Shown: positions 53,245-63,557, numbered from the stretch's first letter. The stretch is DNA of 64,000 nt from Saprospiraceae bacterium (GCA_017985675.1 JAGNXB010000001.1:62001-126000); one strand, 5' to 3'. Notes: generated from the letters alone by a model not told the origin. Numbers and translations: made by a program.

Positions 53245-53281
53245 AAAAAGCGGGAGAATCCTTGACAAAGGATCCTCCCGC
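53245..53281 (-). terminator. Intrinsic terminator downstream of the 1316-residue protein gene
   Basis: A 14-bp stem with one mismatch (53250-53263 with 53268-53281) and loop GACA. On the minus strand it is followed by TTTTT. It begins 26 bases after the stop codon at 53307. Confidence 0.8.
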
Positions 53282-53306
53282 ATAGGTTGTATAGGCGCTT
53301 TTCGTA

Positions 53307-56300
53307 TTACTCCTGTTTTACCATTTTTACGACGTGCTGGACTTGCCCATCTATGATGACTTGCAGGAAGTATAGTCCGGAGGGTAGGGGCGCTGTTTGC
53401 AGGGTTTGCGTTTTGCTTCCTACTTGTGCAGGTGTGTTCAGGAAAGTTTGTCCGGTCAAGCCCATTACACGGAATGTGGTGTTTGCATTGGCCTCTTCCG
53501 ATAGTTCAATGGATATATATCCGGTCGTCGGATTAGGTTTTATTGTAATACCTTTTGCCGAAGGAAATTGCTCCGTTTGCACCAAAGTCCCTTCCAGACA
53601 AATGTTGTCGATTAGCACGGCATCTCTGACATTACCATCACCCTGATCAGCACTAAGCATGTTGGCCATTTTGATACTTAGATAAACCGGTATACCGTCA
53701 GATTGGTCACCACATGAATCCGTCCATACCATCTTATTCATGTCATATGGAATGAATACATCCCACCAATCTGTACTATCCAAAGGGATTAAATCTTCAA
53801 GCACGCCAATGATGTTACATCCCCCTTTTTGTTCCAAACACGGATCCGGTGGAGGTGCTGCCTTGTCATTAAATAGTTGAATTATTATTCGATTTCCGCC
53901 AGGTGGTTTTCTGCCCAATTTTACATCTACTCCAGGTATCGGATCTCCCGGAGTGCGAAGACGAAGTGACAATATGCCCGAGTCTGTCTTCGATAGGCAA
54001 ACAGGTACGGAGGTGCTAAGGACATCAGAATTGAAATAGCAACCTGTTAACAACATAGTCCAGCCATCGTGCGAGTCAGCAGGACCCTCCAAGAGCACAG
54101 GATTGTCAGTTGCAGCTACCCATCCCGGTGCTTCACCACTCCCACCTTGACCTAATCCACCGGCTATAGGATTTTCATTAAAGGAAGCGTTTGTTAACCT
54201 GGAATCAAGACAATCATCAAAGATTGTGCAGAGTACTGTTACAATCTGTGATTTTACAAACACCTCGCACTGTGACCCATCCGGCTTTAACCTTGTCACA
54301 ACCATGTAGACCGTGTAAGTGCCGGAGAATGGGAATTTGTAACAAAATGTCTGTGATCCAATACTTGATCCAATAGGGGCACCAGCGGTGGAGTTGACGT
54401 ACCAATCTACTGTTTCACAATCACTCACCGCTAAAGGTGAAAAACAAGCATTGCAGGATTTATTGGCCAGCGCCACTGCAAAACCTTTGTCCACATTGGA
54501 TGACAATGCAAGGATGTCATCTATATCACAAGGACATAAGTCCGGGCAATCAATTAAAAACTGGACTTCACACAAACATGTATCCCCATTACAAACTCCA
54601 GTCATGGTGAGGGTATACAACCCAGGCTGGGAAATATAGGTAGGCAGGATATGGATACCGAAATAGGGGTCGTTATCCTGAAAACCGCCGGTATGGGTTG
54701 TGCCTGTACTTTGATGCACTAATGTCCAGTCGATCTGATGATCGGGAGGGCATCCACCACCTGCGCATCCAAACACACCAGTGAGATGAAAACCTTTGCC
54801 CGGATCAGGACACGGTATAGTTAAAGGTGGACCGCCACAGGACACAGCCATATTCATCGCCCCTTGTGGGGTGCGGACAAACATATCTTCAAATCCTCCG
54901 CAATAACACGTGTCACAAGCCTCCTGAACCCAGCGGACCGTACAAACACAGGAATCTGTTTGTCCGGGACATAGTGTACTCAAAGTAAGTGAATACGTTC
55001 CGGGAGCACCAATCTGGCTCACAGTATAGGTCAGGGAAGGGAAAGGTGTTGTAAATCCTTGATCCACTATCCCATTTGGACCTGTAAGCACATAGTGTAC
55101 TGCTGTTTCTTCACACAATCCACCAGATGCTGTTTCACAACCAAAAAAGCCGGAAATAACCACATCACTCAAAGGACAAGGTAATGATGGTGTAGGTGCG
55201 CCCTGAGTACAGAAAAGCTGATAACTGGCAAGGGAGGTCGTAATGGACATGTTGGGCACATTACAAATACAAGGCTCGCAGGACAGTGTAAGGGTATCCG
55301 TAATCACCTTCTCCAGACAAATAAAATTGGAATCATTCAGGGCTATTGCCAGGAAGGAGATATAATAGGTACCATTACCCGAAAAGCTGTGCATGGGTGG
55401 CGGAGTAAGGCTGGACCAGGGACCATATTCCGGACCCTGCCCCCAGTCGATCCATTCCAGATAATAACAAGGCGCCAGTGTACTCAGGTCCATAGTGACT
55501 TTGCAGGAATCGGCATCGATGGTATAAATCAAAGCACTGTCAATATCTGCACAGAAGGAGACGATGTCTTTACAACAGGGGTCTGGCGGTGCAGGAGTGC
55601 ATTGCCTGAAACTAATACAATCCACTGCAAAATCATTGCCTATGAAATTGATATCATGGGAAATAATTTTGAGTGTATAGGAGGCACTTGGAACAGGTAC
55701 TGTCCAGCTTAATGATAAATCTTCCCAATTATCCTGAATTTCAGAGATGGTAAGTGGTCCGGATGTCCATGTATTTAGCGGATTGAAATCATCCTCCAGG
55801 ATCAGTTCCACGATGGGATCCGAAAAATCCAGCGCCGGTTTTACCAGGTTATTAAACAGTGCGCAAAAAACATATTGATCACCTGCAGTAAATCCACTTA
55901 CCTGTTGTTTCCATACCGCCAATCCGGGGGTCAGGCTCCCATCTACGACAAAATAATTATCCAGCGGCCCACCTTTTGCTCCACATACCCAGGCATTATT
56001 GGCATTGTAGGCATCCAACTGGTTCATGATCGATACCTCACCGGAAGTGGATGGAGTTGTTACATAATTGTAGTCCGTTAAAGGAGGTGTTATAATTTGA
56101 AAATTACCATTGATCACCAATTCCGGCCCCATTATAGATCCATCCGGGCAACAGGTAAATGGTTTGTATCTGGAAGGATGTTCGAACACCAATGAATCAA
56201 CACAAATTAGAGGATTCGGAATATCATTAAAGCCTAAGGCGCTAATTGTCCATTTTCGGTCTAAATTTTCATGGGGATCTCCCCAAGGAGTCATGGCAAC

Positions 56301-57257
56301 CCTGAACTTACATGGCTCATAATGCACAAATGAAAAAACTATTTCAAGCATTGTAGGGCTAAGAAGGTTTGCATCCCAACCAGCGGGTAAATTTTCCCAA
56401 CTTGTGATTTCTCCCGAATCTACTTCTAACAGAATTTTCTCAAAACAATATAAATTATCTAAAAAAAGACAAAGGTTATATACACTTGAATCCTGTATAG
56501 AGACATCCTCTTGTAACAGGATTTCTACATCATCGCAATCACATTCCGGACAACTGCCAAAATTTCGAAACTCCTCCGTTCCAGGAGTAAGCTCCATGGC
56601 ATACATGCCAGAGGCAGGAACGTTTGCTGTCCATCCGGGAGACTTCGTTGCCTTTACGATATAATTCCCAGGAGGCAGATCGCAAATGGAATAATTACCG
56701 TCATCACTAGTGGTATATTCTGATACAATATTCCCCATGTCATCCGTTACTTCCACTAAAAATCCCTCCAGAGTAGGTTGGTCCGAAAAGGGCTCATCTG
56801 CACATTCCCTGTAAACCGTACCTGAAATACATCCCTCGCCACATCCGGGCAAGGCATGAATATTCTCGCAGCTTTCCATGACACAACCGTCGGGATAGAG
56901 GAGGATGAGTTCGGTAGGGGAGCCCCCCGGGGTATAATATAGGAAGTTCAGCATGGTGTGATCACCCGACGGAAATAAACCATTTGAATGGGTCACCAGC
57001 AGTTCATTGGGTGCCAATTGCTCCACTATCCAATTATCTGCTGTATTCGCTGTCCATTCATAAAATGTGCCAGCGCTCAATAGCACACGCATCTCTGTGT
57101 AACAATCCGTGCCTTCGGTATAACTCAGATCTGCACCTGATGTACAGGCAAAGGCAATAATACCTGTCTTTAGGTTACATCCTTGTCCGGCTAAAGGCTC
57201 AGAATGGAACAATAGACCAATTACAAAGGCAAGTAGAAAGAGTAGTTGTTTAGGCAT
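53307..57257 (-). CDS. Large cysteine-rich secreted protein with Cna-B/SdrD-like segment and T9SS sorting domain
   Basis: About 1316 residues from ATG 57257 (MPKQLLFLLAFVIGLLFHSEPLAGQ, signal peptide). Near residues 140-235 is an SdrD/SpaA-like segment (GCISGTVYRECADEPF, TTSDDGNYSICDLPPGNYIVKATK). A carbohydrate-binding-like domain follows at about 375-560 (LVINGNFQIITPP ... YTLKIISHDINFIGNDFAVDCISF). Then come at least three cysteine-rich units, each opening with C-x-C clusters (CEPCICNVPNMS, CDTCYCGGFEDMF, CPDLCPCDIDDIL). The last 80 residues (IKPNPTTGYISIELSEEAN ... GLYFLQVIIDGQVQHVVKMV) are a Por-type sorting domain. No enzyme motif seen; adhesive or structural role inferred. Confidence 0.85.
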   Translation of the reverse strand: MPKQLLFLLAFVIGLLFHSEPLAGQGCNLKTGIIAFACTSGADLSYTEGTDCYTEMRVLLSAGTFYEWTANTADNWIVEQLAPNELLVTHSNGLFPSGDHTMLNFLYYTPGGSPTELILLYPDGCVMESCENIHALPGCGEGCISGTVYRECADEPFSDQPTLEGFLVEVTDDMGNIVSEYTTSDDGNYSICDLPPGNYIVKATKSPGWTANVPASGMYAMELTPGTEEFRNFGSCPECDCDDVEILLQEDVSIQDSSVYNLCLFLDNLYCFEKILLEVDSGEITSWENLPAGWDANLLSPTMLEIVFSFVHYEPCKFRVAMTPWGDPHENLDRKWTISALGFNDIPNPLICVDSLVFEHPSRYKPFTCCPDGSIMGPELVINGNFQIITPPLTDYNYVTTPSTSGEVSIMNQLDAYNANNAWVCGAKGGPLDNYFVVDGSLTPGLAVWKQQVSGFTAGDQYVFCALFNNLVKPALDFSDPIVELILEDDFNPLNTWTSGPLTISEIQDNWEDLSLSWTVPVPSASYTLKIISHDINFIGNDFAVDCISFRQCTPAPPDPCCKDIVSFCADIDSALIYTIDADSCKVTMDLSTLAPCYYLEWIDWGQGPEYGPWSSLTPPPMHSFSGNGTYYISFLAIALNDSNFICLEKVITDTLTLSCEPCICNVPNMSITTSLASYQLFCTQGAPTPSLPCPLSDVVISGFFGCETASGGLCEETAVHYVLTGPNGIVDQGFTTPFPSLTYTVSQIGAPGTYSLTLSTLCPGQTDSCVCTVRWVQEACDTCYCGGFEDMFVRTPQGAMNMAVSCGGPPLTIPCPDPGKGFHLTGVFGCAGGGCPPDHQIDWTLVHQSTGTTHTGGFQDNDPYFGIHILPTYISQPGLYTLTMTGVCNGDTCLCEVQFLIDCPDLCPCDIDDILALSSNVDKGFAVALANKSCNACFSPLAVSDCETVDWYVNSTAGAPIGSSIGSQTFCYKFPFSGTYTVYMVVTRLKPDGSQCEVFVKSQIVTVLCTIFDDCLDSRLTNASFNENPIAGGLGQGGSGEAPGWVAATDNPVLLEGPADSHDGWTMLLTGCYFNSDVLSTSVPVCLSKTDSGILSLRLRTPGDPIPGVDVKLGRKPPGGNRIIIQLFNDKAAPPPDPCLEQKGGCNIIGVLEDLIPLDSTDWWDVFIPYDMNKMVWTDSCGDQSDGIPVYLSIKMANMLSADQGDGNVRDAVLIDNICLEGTLVQTEQFPSAKGITIKPNPTTGYISIELSEEANANTTFRVMGLTGQTFLNTPAQVGSKTQTLQTAPLPSGLYFLQVIIDGQVQHVVKMVKQE

Positions 57258-57747
57258 GATCAGTAGTTGATAGTTCTCAATATTATATGGCAGAGCGTTC
57301 AAGCTCGTTATTTAAGTTCAACTTAGATCCTCATCGGCTGCGCAATAAGCAGCAGGTAGGCAACCTTAAGGAAATTGGTACAACCAATGGCATGGGCTTA
57401 TGCTCCCAAATGAGGACAAGCCCCTGTATCCTGATTATCCTTCTAAGTATGATGTCTTGAAGGAAACCACTTGTGACCGTCAGATAATAGGCCATAAATC
57501 GGGGTTCATCCTTCAAACGGATAGGCTTACAAAAGGCCCCTATCTATTATGCGAAGGCTAATATAATGTATTTTTACAAAATGATATATCAACTTTACTA
57601 ACTAATTCAATAATTCATTTGCCTGATCACTAAAATATAGGAATCTAATTGCCAAATGGAAGTGGTTGATTCAAACGATTGACGAGCAGTATGTGGGTAA
57701 ACAGCATCCCGCAAAATCATTTTTTTATTAAAATTGGCCAGCACTAA
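57258..57747. other. Intergenic region between two divergent giant cargo genes
   Basis: About 490 bases without a supported gene. A 61-codon minus-strand frame (57331-57516) has no recognisable features. No repeat, hairpin with T-run or RNA gene was seen. No TAnnTTTG element was found for the minus-strand gene starting at 57257. Confidence 0.5.
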
Positions 57748-57776
57748 TTGAAAAAAACATATTTCATGTATCTTTG
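57748..57776 (+). promoter_or_regulatory. Promoter of the lectin/HYR gene
   Basis: TTG (57748-57750), an 18-base spacer and TATCTTTG (57769-57776), an exact match to the Bacteroidota consensus. The leader to the ATG at 57893 would be about 110 bases, the longest predicted in this window, and contains a C/G-rich block at 57809-57823. Confidence 0.65.
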
Positions 57777-57892
57777 ATGCGTCAATCGGTGAAAACCAAC
57801 ATATTGACGCCCCCCGCCCCGCTAAAACCATATCCCTGGGACTTCTCTGTTCCAGCGGTCCATTGAGATTTTTCATTTCAAACACCTGTACT

Positions 57893-60800
57893 ATGCAACC
57901 ACTGGACATGATCCGGCGGAAGACAGGCGTATTATGCTTAGGGGTATGGTTAAGCATGAGCGTCCTGATATCCGCACAACCCACAAATCCCGGTACGCCC
58001 GGCATTTCTCCCGATATCGAATTAAAACCTCCTAATGGAAGTTTCATCTCTGGCCTTAATGCCATCTGTCCCTCAAACATGACGGTTAATGCCCAGCCTG
58101 GGATAAATGGGGCTGTCGTCAATTGGGCGGCAATACCCGTTACAACAGACTGCGCCACCTGCACCACGGCAATGCCCCAAAGCACCTATTTGGGTCATTA
58201 CAACGGGCACCAGTATTTCCAATCAACGGCATTAACAGATTGGGTGGGGGCCACCCAATTTGCACTTAGTCAGCAATCCCACCTGGTGGCGATTAACACC
58301 CCAGGTGAAAATGCATTTTTGGAAGGGTCTATGACCGTAAATGTAGCCTACACATCAGGCAATGATCTTTCGGTAGAAGGCCAATTTGAATGGGCCAATG
58401 GTGACCCATTCGTATATACGAATTGGGCTCAGGGTCAACCCGATAATGCCAATAATAACGAGGATGTTATTGGTCTGGCCATCGACGGTACCTGGCGAGA
58501 TGTGGATCAAAATAATGCCCGTCCATTCCTGGTCGAATTACCCTGTGTTACGTCTCAGCTCATTGCCGGATTGCCTAACGGATCCGTTTTCCCTGTTGGT
58601 ACCACTACCGTGACATTCAAAATCGTGGATGCCTGCGGAAATACAGTGTTGTGCAGTTTTTTGGTCACTGTACTCAATCCGATATCGGTCCAATGCCCTA
58701 ACGACATTACGGTTTCCTGCCAGCCAGCCAAAAATGGGGCAACAGTGAATTGGTCTCTACCAACTGCAACAACTTCTTGCACAAGTTGTAATCAGGTTAT
58801 CCCTCAAACGGTGGATATGGGGTCCTTCAACGGTTCACATTATTATTGTACGGTAGGGACATGGTTATGGGCCGATGCACAGAATTATGCCAGTTCGTAT
58901 GGTGGCCACTTGATGGCTGTGAATTCACAAGCCGAAAACAATTTCATCGCTTCCAAATTAACCTTGCAGGAAGCCTACATCGGCCTCAGCGATCTAATTG
59001 TCGAAGGCCAGTTTTTATGGGTGAACGGCGATCCACTTGGTTATACTTCCTGGGCTTCGGGCCAACCTGTCAATCAAACAGGCAGTGAAGATGTCGTGGG
59101 CATGACGCCAGCCGGGACCTGGAAAACCATCAATAAATACCTGAAAAAAGAATGTGTCATAGAAGTGCCCTGTTTGACGATTACGCAAATAGCAGGTCCT
59201 CCGCCAGGATCTGATTTCCCGGTAGGCATCACCAAAATCACCTACAAAATTTCGGATGCCTGTGGCAATGAGGCCTATTGCAGTTTTTATGTGACGGTAA
59301 AGGAAGGCGTTTCTATTACGTGCCCCAATGACATCACTGTCGATTGTCAATCCGGCAATAACGGTGCTTATGTTTCCTGGTCTCTGCCACAAGCGTATTC
59401 CTGCTGCACGCAATGTGTAAATGGAGCCCCGATTCCCGGGTTTATTTACATGGGCAATGATCAGGGCTCTAAATATTATTGTTCGCTACAACCGGCAACA
59501 TGGGCGTCGGCCAAAGTGCAATCCGAAATGAATGGCGGGCACCTGGCCATCATATCCGGCACCGGTGAAAATACCTTCATTGCCAGCAAATTGATGGGTC
59601 AAAATGCATGGATAGGCCTCACCGATGCGGCTGCCGAGGGGGTTTTTCAATGGGTCGACAACTCGCCGTTAACCTTTAATAATTGGCAGGCGGGCCAACC
59701 GAATAATGGCAATGGCTCCAATGAAGACCATGTCATGTTGCGCCCGGATGGGTTCTGGACGGATGAAAACGGCAATGCGCCGAAGGAATTTGTCATGGAA
59801 ATTCCCTGTGTTACGATAGTGCAAATCAGCGGACCAGTCTCCGGCGCGCTTTTTCCGGTCGGAACGACAACGGTTGTCTATAAGGTTACAGATGGATGCA
59901 ATAACACAGCTACATGCAGTTTTAAGGTTACTGTGAAAGCGTGTTGTAATAATGCACCATCGATCACTTGTCCGCCGGATTTTGTTGGATGTCCCGAGAC
60001 GTCCATGTCTCCGGGGACAACCGGATATCCTACTTCAAACACACCCAATGGCTCCTGCGGCCAGGTTATGTTTGATTATACGGATCTCGTTCTGAGCCAG
60101 GGCAATTGCTGGGACAAAAAGATCAAACGGACCTGGAAAGCGTATTTTAGTCAGAATCCGTCCCAATACACTACTTGTGATCAAATCATTGAGCTGAAAG
60201 ACGTGAAAGCTCCGGTTGTATGGGAATGCCCCAAGGACATTACTGTCGAGCCGGGTCCGGATTGTCAGGTCTGTGTCGGTTGGACACCACCCAATGCGAT
60301 GGACAATTGTTCCAACGTGACCGTTACCAGTTCACATTCGCCCGGAGCCTGGTTTGGAGCAGGGACCACCACAGTTACCTATACCTTTAAAGATGCCTGT
60401 GGCAATACATCCTATTGCTCGTTCAAGATAACCGTCAACCCTTGTTGTGAGCCGCCTTCCGTGCAATGCCCACCAAAATTTATAGGTTGTCCGGAAACGT
60501 CCATGTCACCCAATGTAACGGGCTTCGCCTCCGCTTCGGCACAGGAGAATGGTTGTGGAAAGGTAAATCTGGATTATTGGGACACGGTGATAAGTACAGG
60601 TAACTGCTGGTCTAAAACCATCAAACGGACCTGGAAGGCGTTTTATCAGGACCACCCATCACTGTACACCACGTGTGAGCAAATCATCGAACTCAAGGAT
60701 GTAACTCCACCTGTGGTATGGGAGTGTCCCAAAGACATCACCGTGCAGCCGGATGCAAATTGCCACGCCTGCGTATTCTGGACGCCACCGAATGCAATGG

Positions 60801-62908
60801 ATAATTGCAGCAGCGTTACCGTCAGCGTTTCACACCTGCCGGGTGCTACCTTTGGCGAGGGCACGACCACAGTGGTTTATACGTTTACGGATGCTTGTGG
60901 TAATCAATCCACCTGTGCCTTCGATGTTACGGTCACGCCGTGTTGCCAGGCTCCGAATATCCAATGCCCTTCCAATTTCAACGCCTGCCCTGATACGCCA
61001 ATCCTACCGGCCTTAACGGGATTCCCCACCTCCATATCCCCTGAGGGACCTTGCGGTATTGTGGAATTTGAGTACCAGGACCAGATCCTGAGTATGGGTA
61101 CGTGTTGGGACAAAATCATTCAGCGGACCTGGAAAGCGACCTATAGTTTGGATGCTGGTCTCAAGAGCGAGTGCATCCAGATCATTGAATTGAAGGACAT
61201 TCAGGCACCTCAGTTTATCCTGGTGCCCAGTGACCTGACGTTGTGTCCAAATGACCCTATTTCTTTTGCTACTCCAACAGTTTCAGATAATTGCTCCACA
61301 GTTAATCTGGACTTCACAGATAGTTGGGTATGGGGTGATTGCAAAACCGGCGAACAGGTCTTGCGTACATGGACAGCAACGGATGATTGTGGCAACCAAG
61401 CCACCGCTACCCAGTCATTGATCTTAAAGGACAATCAATTTCCGGTTGTTTCTAATTGCCCGGCAGATATTACTGCAGACCCCGGCAATGATTGCGAGGC
61501 AACCGTATCCTGGGTTATACCTACCGCTACAGATAATTGTGGCGCCGTAACCGTTACGGCTTCACACAACCCCGGCGATATTTTCCCGGAAGGGGTCACG
61601 ATAGTGACGTATGTCTTTACCGATGCATGTGGCAACATAAGCCAGTGCAAATTCAAGATAACGGTTTCGGCCTGTTGTGCACCACCTGATCTGGTTTGTC
61701 CCGCCAAATACGTGGGCTGCCCGGGTGATTATATAGGTCCGGATGTAACGGGTGAGCCTACCCTGGCAGGGCCAAGCAACTGTGGATTAATGGATCTGAC
61801 GTACACCGAATTTATAACGGATACATCCGGATGTCCGGGCAGCATAGCGCTGGGCAGGGTATGGACCCTGACGGTGGTCGGTCAGCCTGAGAAAAAAAGC
61901 ACCTGCGAACAATGGATCATACTGGAGGACAAATCGGCACCGGTATTTGTGCCTTGTCCTGCGGATATAGAAGTATACACAGAAACCTGGTGCCCGGTAC
62001 AGGTATTTTGGCCCGAACCTGAAATTGCCGATCTCTGTAGTGATTTCAGTGTGGAGGTGACACATCTCAACGGGGACACTTATTTCCCGGGCAGTTATGA
62101 TGTCCAGTATTGGGCAGAAGACGATTGTGGAAATGTTTCATTCTGTTTTTTCAATATCCAGGTCAATTATTTGTCCAATCCACCCTTATGTATTTCTCAC
62201 GGAGAAGATGCCAGTGCGATATGGGTCGAGGATTATACATTGAATGGCGTACAATACGTCAATGGCAATAACTGTGGATGGGGTGCTAAGGATGCATGGG
62301 ACCAACTTCTGCCATGGGGTAGTACAGTGGATCTGATGGTGAATCCGGGTTATTCCGGCGCTCCGATGCCCTATTACCTCAGGGTGTGGTTGGATTTAAA
62401 CAGGGACGGCGATTTTCTGGATTTTGGCGAAATGATGTATGATGCAAAGGCACTGGGCCAGGGTCCTGCAAACATTCAATTTACCGTGCCGGAATTTGCC
62501 ATGGCGGGGCTAACCTGGATGCGCATCTCCTGCAAGTATACCGATCTCGGTGATGATTCCACTTTGCCTGAGGCATGTAGTATATTCCAGCAGGGCGAAG
62601 TGGAGGATGTCCAGGTTCAATTGGGCACCACGACAGCCTTGACGGAACCGGGTGCCACACACCAGATAAAGCTGTTTCCTAATCCGGCACATGGTCAGGT
62701 CCAGCTCATGGGCACGGATCTATGGGAATCTGTGCGGTCTGTCGAAATCTATAACGCCATTGGGCTGCGTGTACATCGCGAGGAAAACATCGCGACAGGC
62801 ACCAGTCCGGTATTATTGGATATAAAGGATCTTCCATCCGGATTTTATCAAGTGCTGATTTCCTATGCCAATGGCAAAAAAGTCGCGTTGCCATTGATCA
62901 TTGACTAA
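57893..62908 (+). CDS. Giant secreted protein: three C-type lectin domains, HYR repeats, GEVED domain, T9SS sorting domain
   Basis: 1671 residues from ATG 57893 (signal peptide through VWLSMSVLISAQ); ATG 57908 is also possible and an upstream TTG is not needed. C-type lectin-like domains at about 99-219, 307-429 and 516-641 each have the W-x-GQP-x-N and ED motifs and end in a CVT/CLT strand. Each is followed by an HYR domain (FPVGTTTVTFKIVDACGN). From 684 to about 1430 run alternating cysteine-rich and HYR units. A GEVED-type domain lies at about 1435-1580 (YYLRVWLDLNRDGDFLDFGE). The sorting domain ends the protein (LFPNPAHGQVQLMG ... GFYQVLISYANGKK). Probable carbohydrate-binding surface adhesin. 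Confidence 0.9.
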   Translation: MQPLDMIRRKTGVLCLGVWLSMSVLISAQPTNPGTPGISPDIELKPPNGSFISGLNAICPSNMTVNAQPGINGAVVNWAAIPVTTDCATCTTAMPQSTYLGHYNGHQYFQSTALTDWVGATQFALSQQSHLVAINTPGENAFLEGSMTVNVAYTSGNDLSVEGQFEWANGDPFVYTNWAQGQPDNANNNEDVIGLAIDGTWRDVDQNNARPFLVELPCVTSQLIAGLPNGSVFPVGTTTVTFKIVDACGNTVLCSFLVTVLNPISVQCPNDITVSCQPAKNGATVNWSLPTATTSCTSCNQVIPQTVDMGSFNGSHYYCTVGTWLWADAQNYASSYGGHLMAVNSQAENNFIASKLTLQEAYIGLSDLIVEGQFLWVNGDPLGYTSWASGQPVNQTGSEDVVGMTPAGTWKTINKYLKKECVIEVPCLTITQIAGPPPGSDFPVGITKITYKISDACGNEAYCSFYVTVKEGVSITCPNDITVDCQSGNNGAYVSWSLPQAYSCCTQCVNGAPIPGFIYMGNDQGSKYYCSLQPATWASAKVQSEMNGGHLAIISGTGENTFIASKLMGQNAWIGLTDAAAEGVFQWVDNSPLTFNNWQAGQPNNGNGSNEDHVMLRPDGFWTDENGNAPKEFVMEIPCVTIVQISGPVSGALFPVGTTTVVYKVTDGCNNTATCSFKVTVKACCNNAPSITCPPDFVGCPETSMSPGTTGYPTSNTPNGSCGQVMFDYTDLVLSQGNCWDKKIKRTWKAYFSQNPSQYTTCDQIIELKDVKAPVVWECPKDITVEPGPDCQVCVGWTPPNAMDNCSNVTVTSSHSPGAWFGAGTTTVTYTFKDACGNTSYCSFKITVNPCCEPPSVQCPPKFIGCPETSMSPNVTGFASASAQENGCGKVNLDYWDTVISTGNCWSKTIKRTWKAFYQDHPSLYTTCEQIIELKDVTPPVVWECPKDITVQPDANCHACVFWTPPNAMDNCSSVTVSVSHLPGATFGEGTTTVVYTFTDACGNQSTCAFDVTVTPCCQAPNIQCPSNFNACPDTPILPALTGFPTSISPEGPCGIVEFEYQDQILSMGTCWDKIIQRTWKATYSLDAGLKSECIQIIELKDIQAPQFILVPSDLTLCPNDPISFATPTVSDNCSTVNLDFTDSWVWGDCKTGEQVLRTWTATDDCGNQATATQSLILKDNQFPVVSNCPADITADPGNDCEATVSWVIPTATDNCGAVTVTASHNPGDIFPEGVTIVTYVFTDACGNISQCKFKITVSACCAPPDLVCPAKYVGCPGDYIGPDVTGEPTLAGPSNCGLMDLTYTEFITDTSGCPGSIALGRVWTLTVVGQPEKKSTCEQWIILEDKSAPVFVPCPADIEVYTETWCPVQVFWPEPEIADLCSDFSVEVTHLNGDTYFPGSYDVQYWAEDDCGNVSFCFFNIQVNYLSNPPLCISHGEDASAIWVEDYTLNGVQYVNGNNCGWGAKDAWDQLLPWGSTVDLMVNPGYSGAPMPYYLRVWLDLNRDGDFLDFGEMMYDAKALGQGPANIQFTVPEFAMAGLTWMRISCKYTDLGDDSTLPEACSIFQQGEVEDVQVQLGTTTALTEPGATHQIKLFPNPAHGQVQLMGTDLWESVRSVEIYNAIGLRVHREENIATGTSPVLLDIKDLPSGFYQVLISYANGKKVALPLIID
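58188..59815 (+). repeat. Three tandem lectin-plus-HYR units
   Basis: Copies begin at about 58188, 58811 and 59440, spaced about 620-630 bases. Each lectin domain is followed by an HYR domain, with the third HYR ending near 59941. The lectin sugar-site tripeptides differ: QPD, QPV and QPN. The strand that carries WND in classic C-type lectins reads WRD, WKT and WTD. Confidence 0.8.
59942..62180 (+). repeat. Four large cysteine-rich/HYR units starting with Cys-Cys
   Basis: Units start at 59942, 60443, 60941 and 61673. The first two are 501 and 498 bases; the third is 732 because it carries an additional HYR copy. Shared protein words include CPETSMSP, KRTWKA, IIELKDV and WECPKDITV. The first two units are close enough to suggest a recent duplication. 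Confidence 0.8.
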
Positions 62909-62940
62909 GGGAAAATCCCCAAGCCATACCTCTTTTATCT

Positions 62941-62973
62941 ATCGCCCTGGCATTTGCCAGGGCGATTTTGTTT
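62941..62973 (+). terminator. Intrinsic terminator of the lectin/HYR gene
   Basis: ATCGCCCTGGCA (62941-62952), TT, then its perfect complement to 62966, followed by TTTG TTTG. It begins 33 bases after the stop codon. Confidence 0.8.
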
Positions 62974-63066
62974 GTGGGCTGTGCATGATATTTCGCTTGC
63001 CCAGATCATTCAATTCCGGATTCTTCCCCTAAACCTCAGCCAGATTCCAGATTAATAAAAATCACC

Positions 63067-63088
63067 GCAAAGACGCTAAGACGCAAAG
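63067..63088 (+). repeat. Short 8-base tandem repeat
   Basis: GCAAAGAC, GCTAAGAC, GCAAAG in sequence, one substitution between the two full units. Words like this occur as dispersed intergenic repeats in many environmental bacteria. Confidence 0.6.
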
Positions 63089-63377
63089 GGGATTGGGATT
63101 ATTTGGGATCCCGCTACCCGCAACCCACGTAACCCGCATCTGATACCTCCAGATTCCAGTTTCTCCTGATTCCTCAAAACCTCCTTAGCCCATCATCTCA
63201 ACTTAAATACCCACTCTACATTACCCTTTTATAACTGTTGATATACTTCATACCTACTTGATACTTACTTGATCTTAACTATTACATGACACTAACATAC
63301 AGGAATAGAAGGAGTAATAACATGGTAGGAACACGCTATTGAATGCCGTACTAACAAGGGGTTAGGCAAATGAGCAC

Positions 63378-63424
63378 GCGGGGGCGCCCGGTTCGCTCAC
63401 CGAATGTCCACCGGACATTCGCCC
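63378..63424. repeat. 47-base palindromic direct repeat, copy 1
   Basis: Shares 45 of 47 bases with the copy exactly 180 bases downstream. Contains the inverted repeat GAATGTCC-ACC-GGACATTC and a GGGCGCCC palindrome. The trailing TGAGCTCACCC word also recurs after each copy. REP-like. Confidence 0.75.
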
Positions 63425-63557
63425 TCTTCCTTGGTCGCCGAAGCCTAGGCGAAGGTGACGGGGTCTGTGAGCTCACCCACGCCTCGTTCCAGATTCCAGA
63501 TTTTCAGATTCCAGATTATTTCCGTTGATGTGCTATTGGGCATTTCGTAAGCCTCGT

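Noticed and set aside
57331..57516. Small 61-codon frame upstream of the cysteine-rich cargo gene
   Set aside because: No promoter, no start context and no recognisable features; expected by chance.
57607..58185. 192-codon minus-strand frame near the lectin gene
   Set aside because: It overlaps the promoter, leader and signal peptide region of the lectin/HYR gene on the other strand and has no recognisable domain or promoter.
59942..61672. 500-base repeats as possible insertion sequences
   Set aside because: They are coding repeats of one protein; no terminal inverted repeats or transposase.
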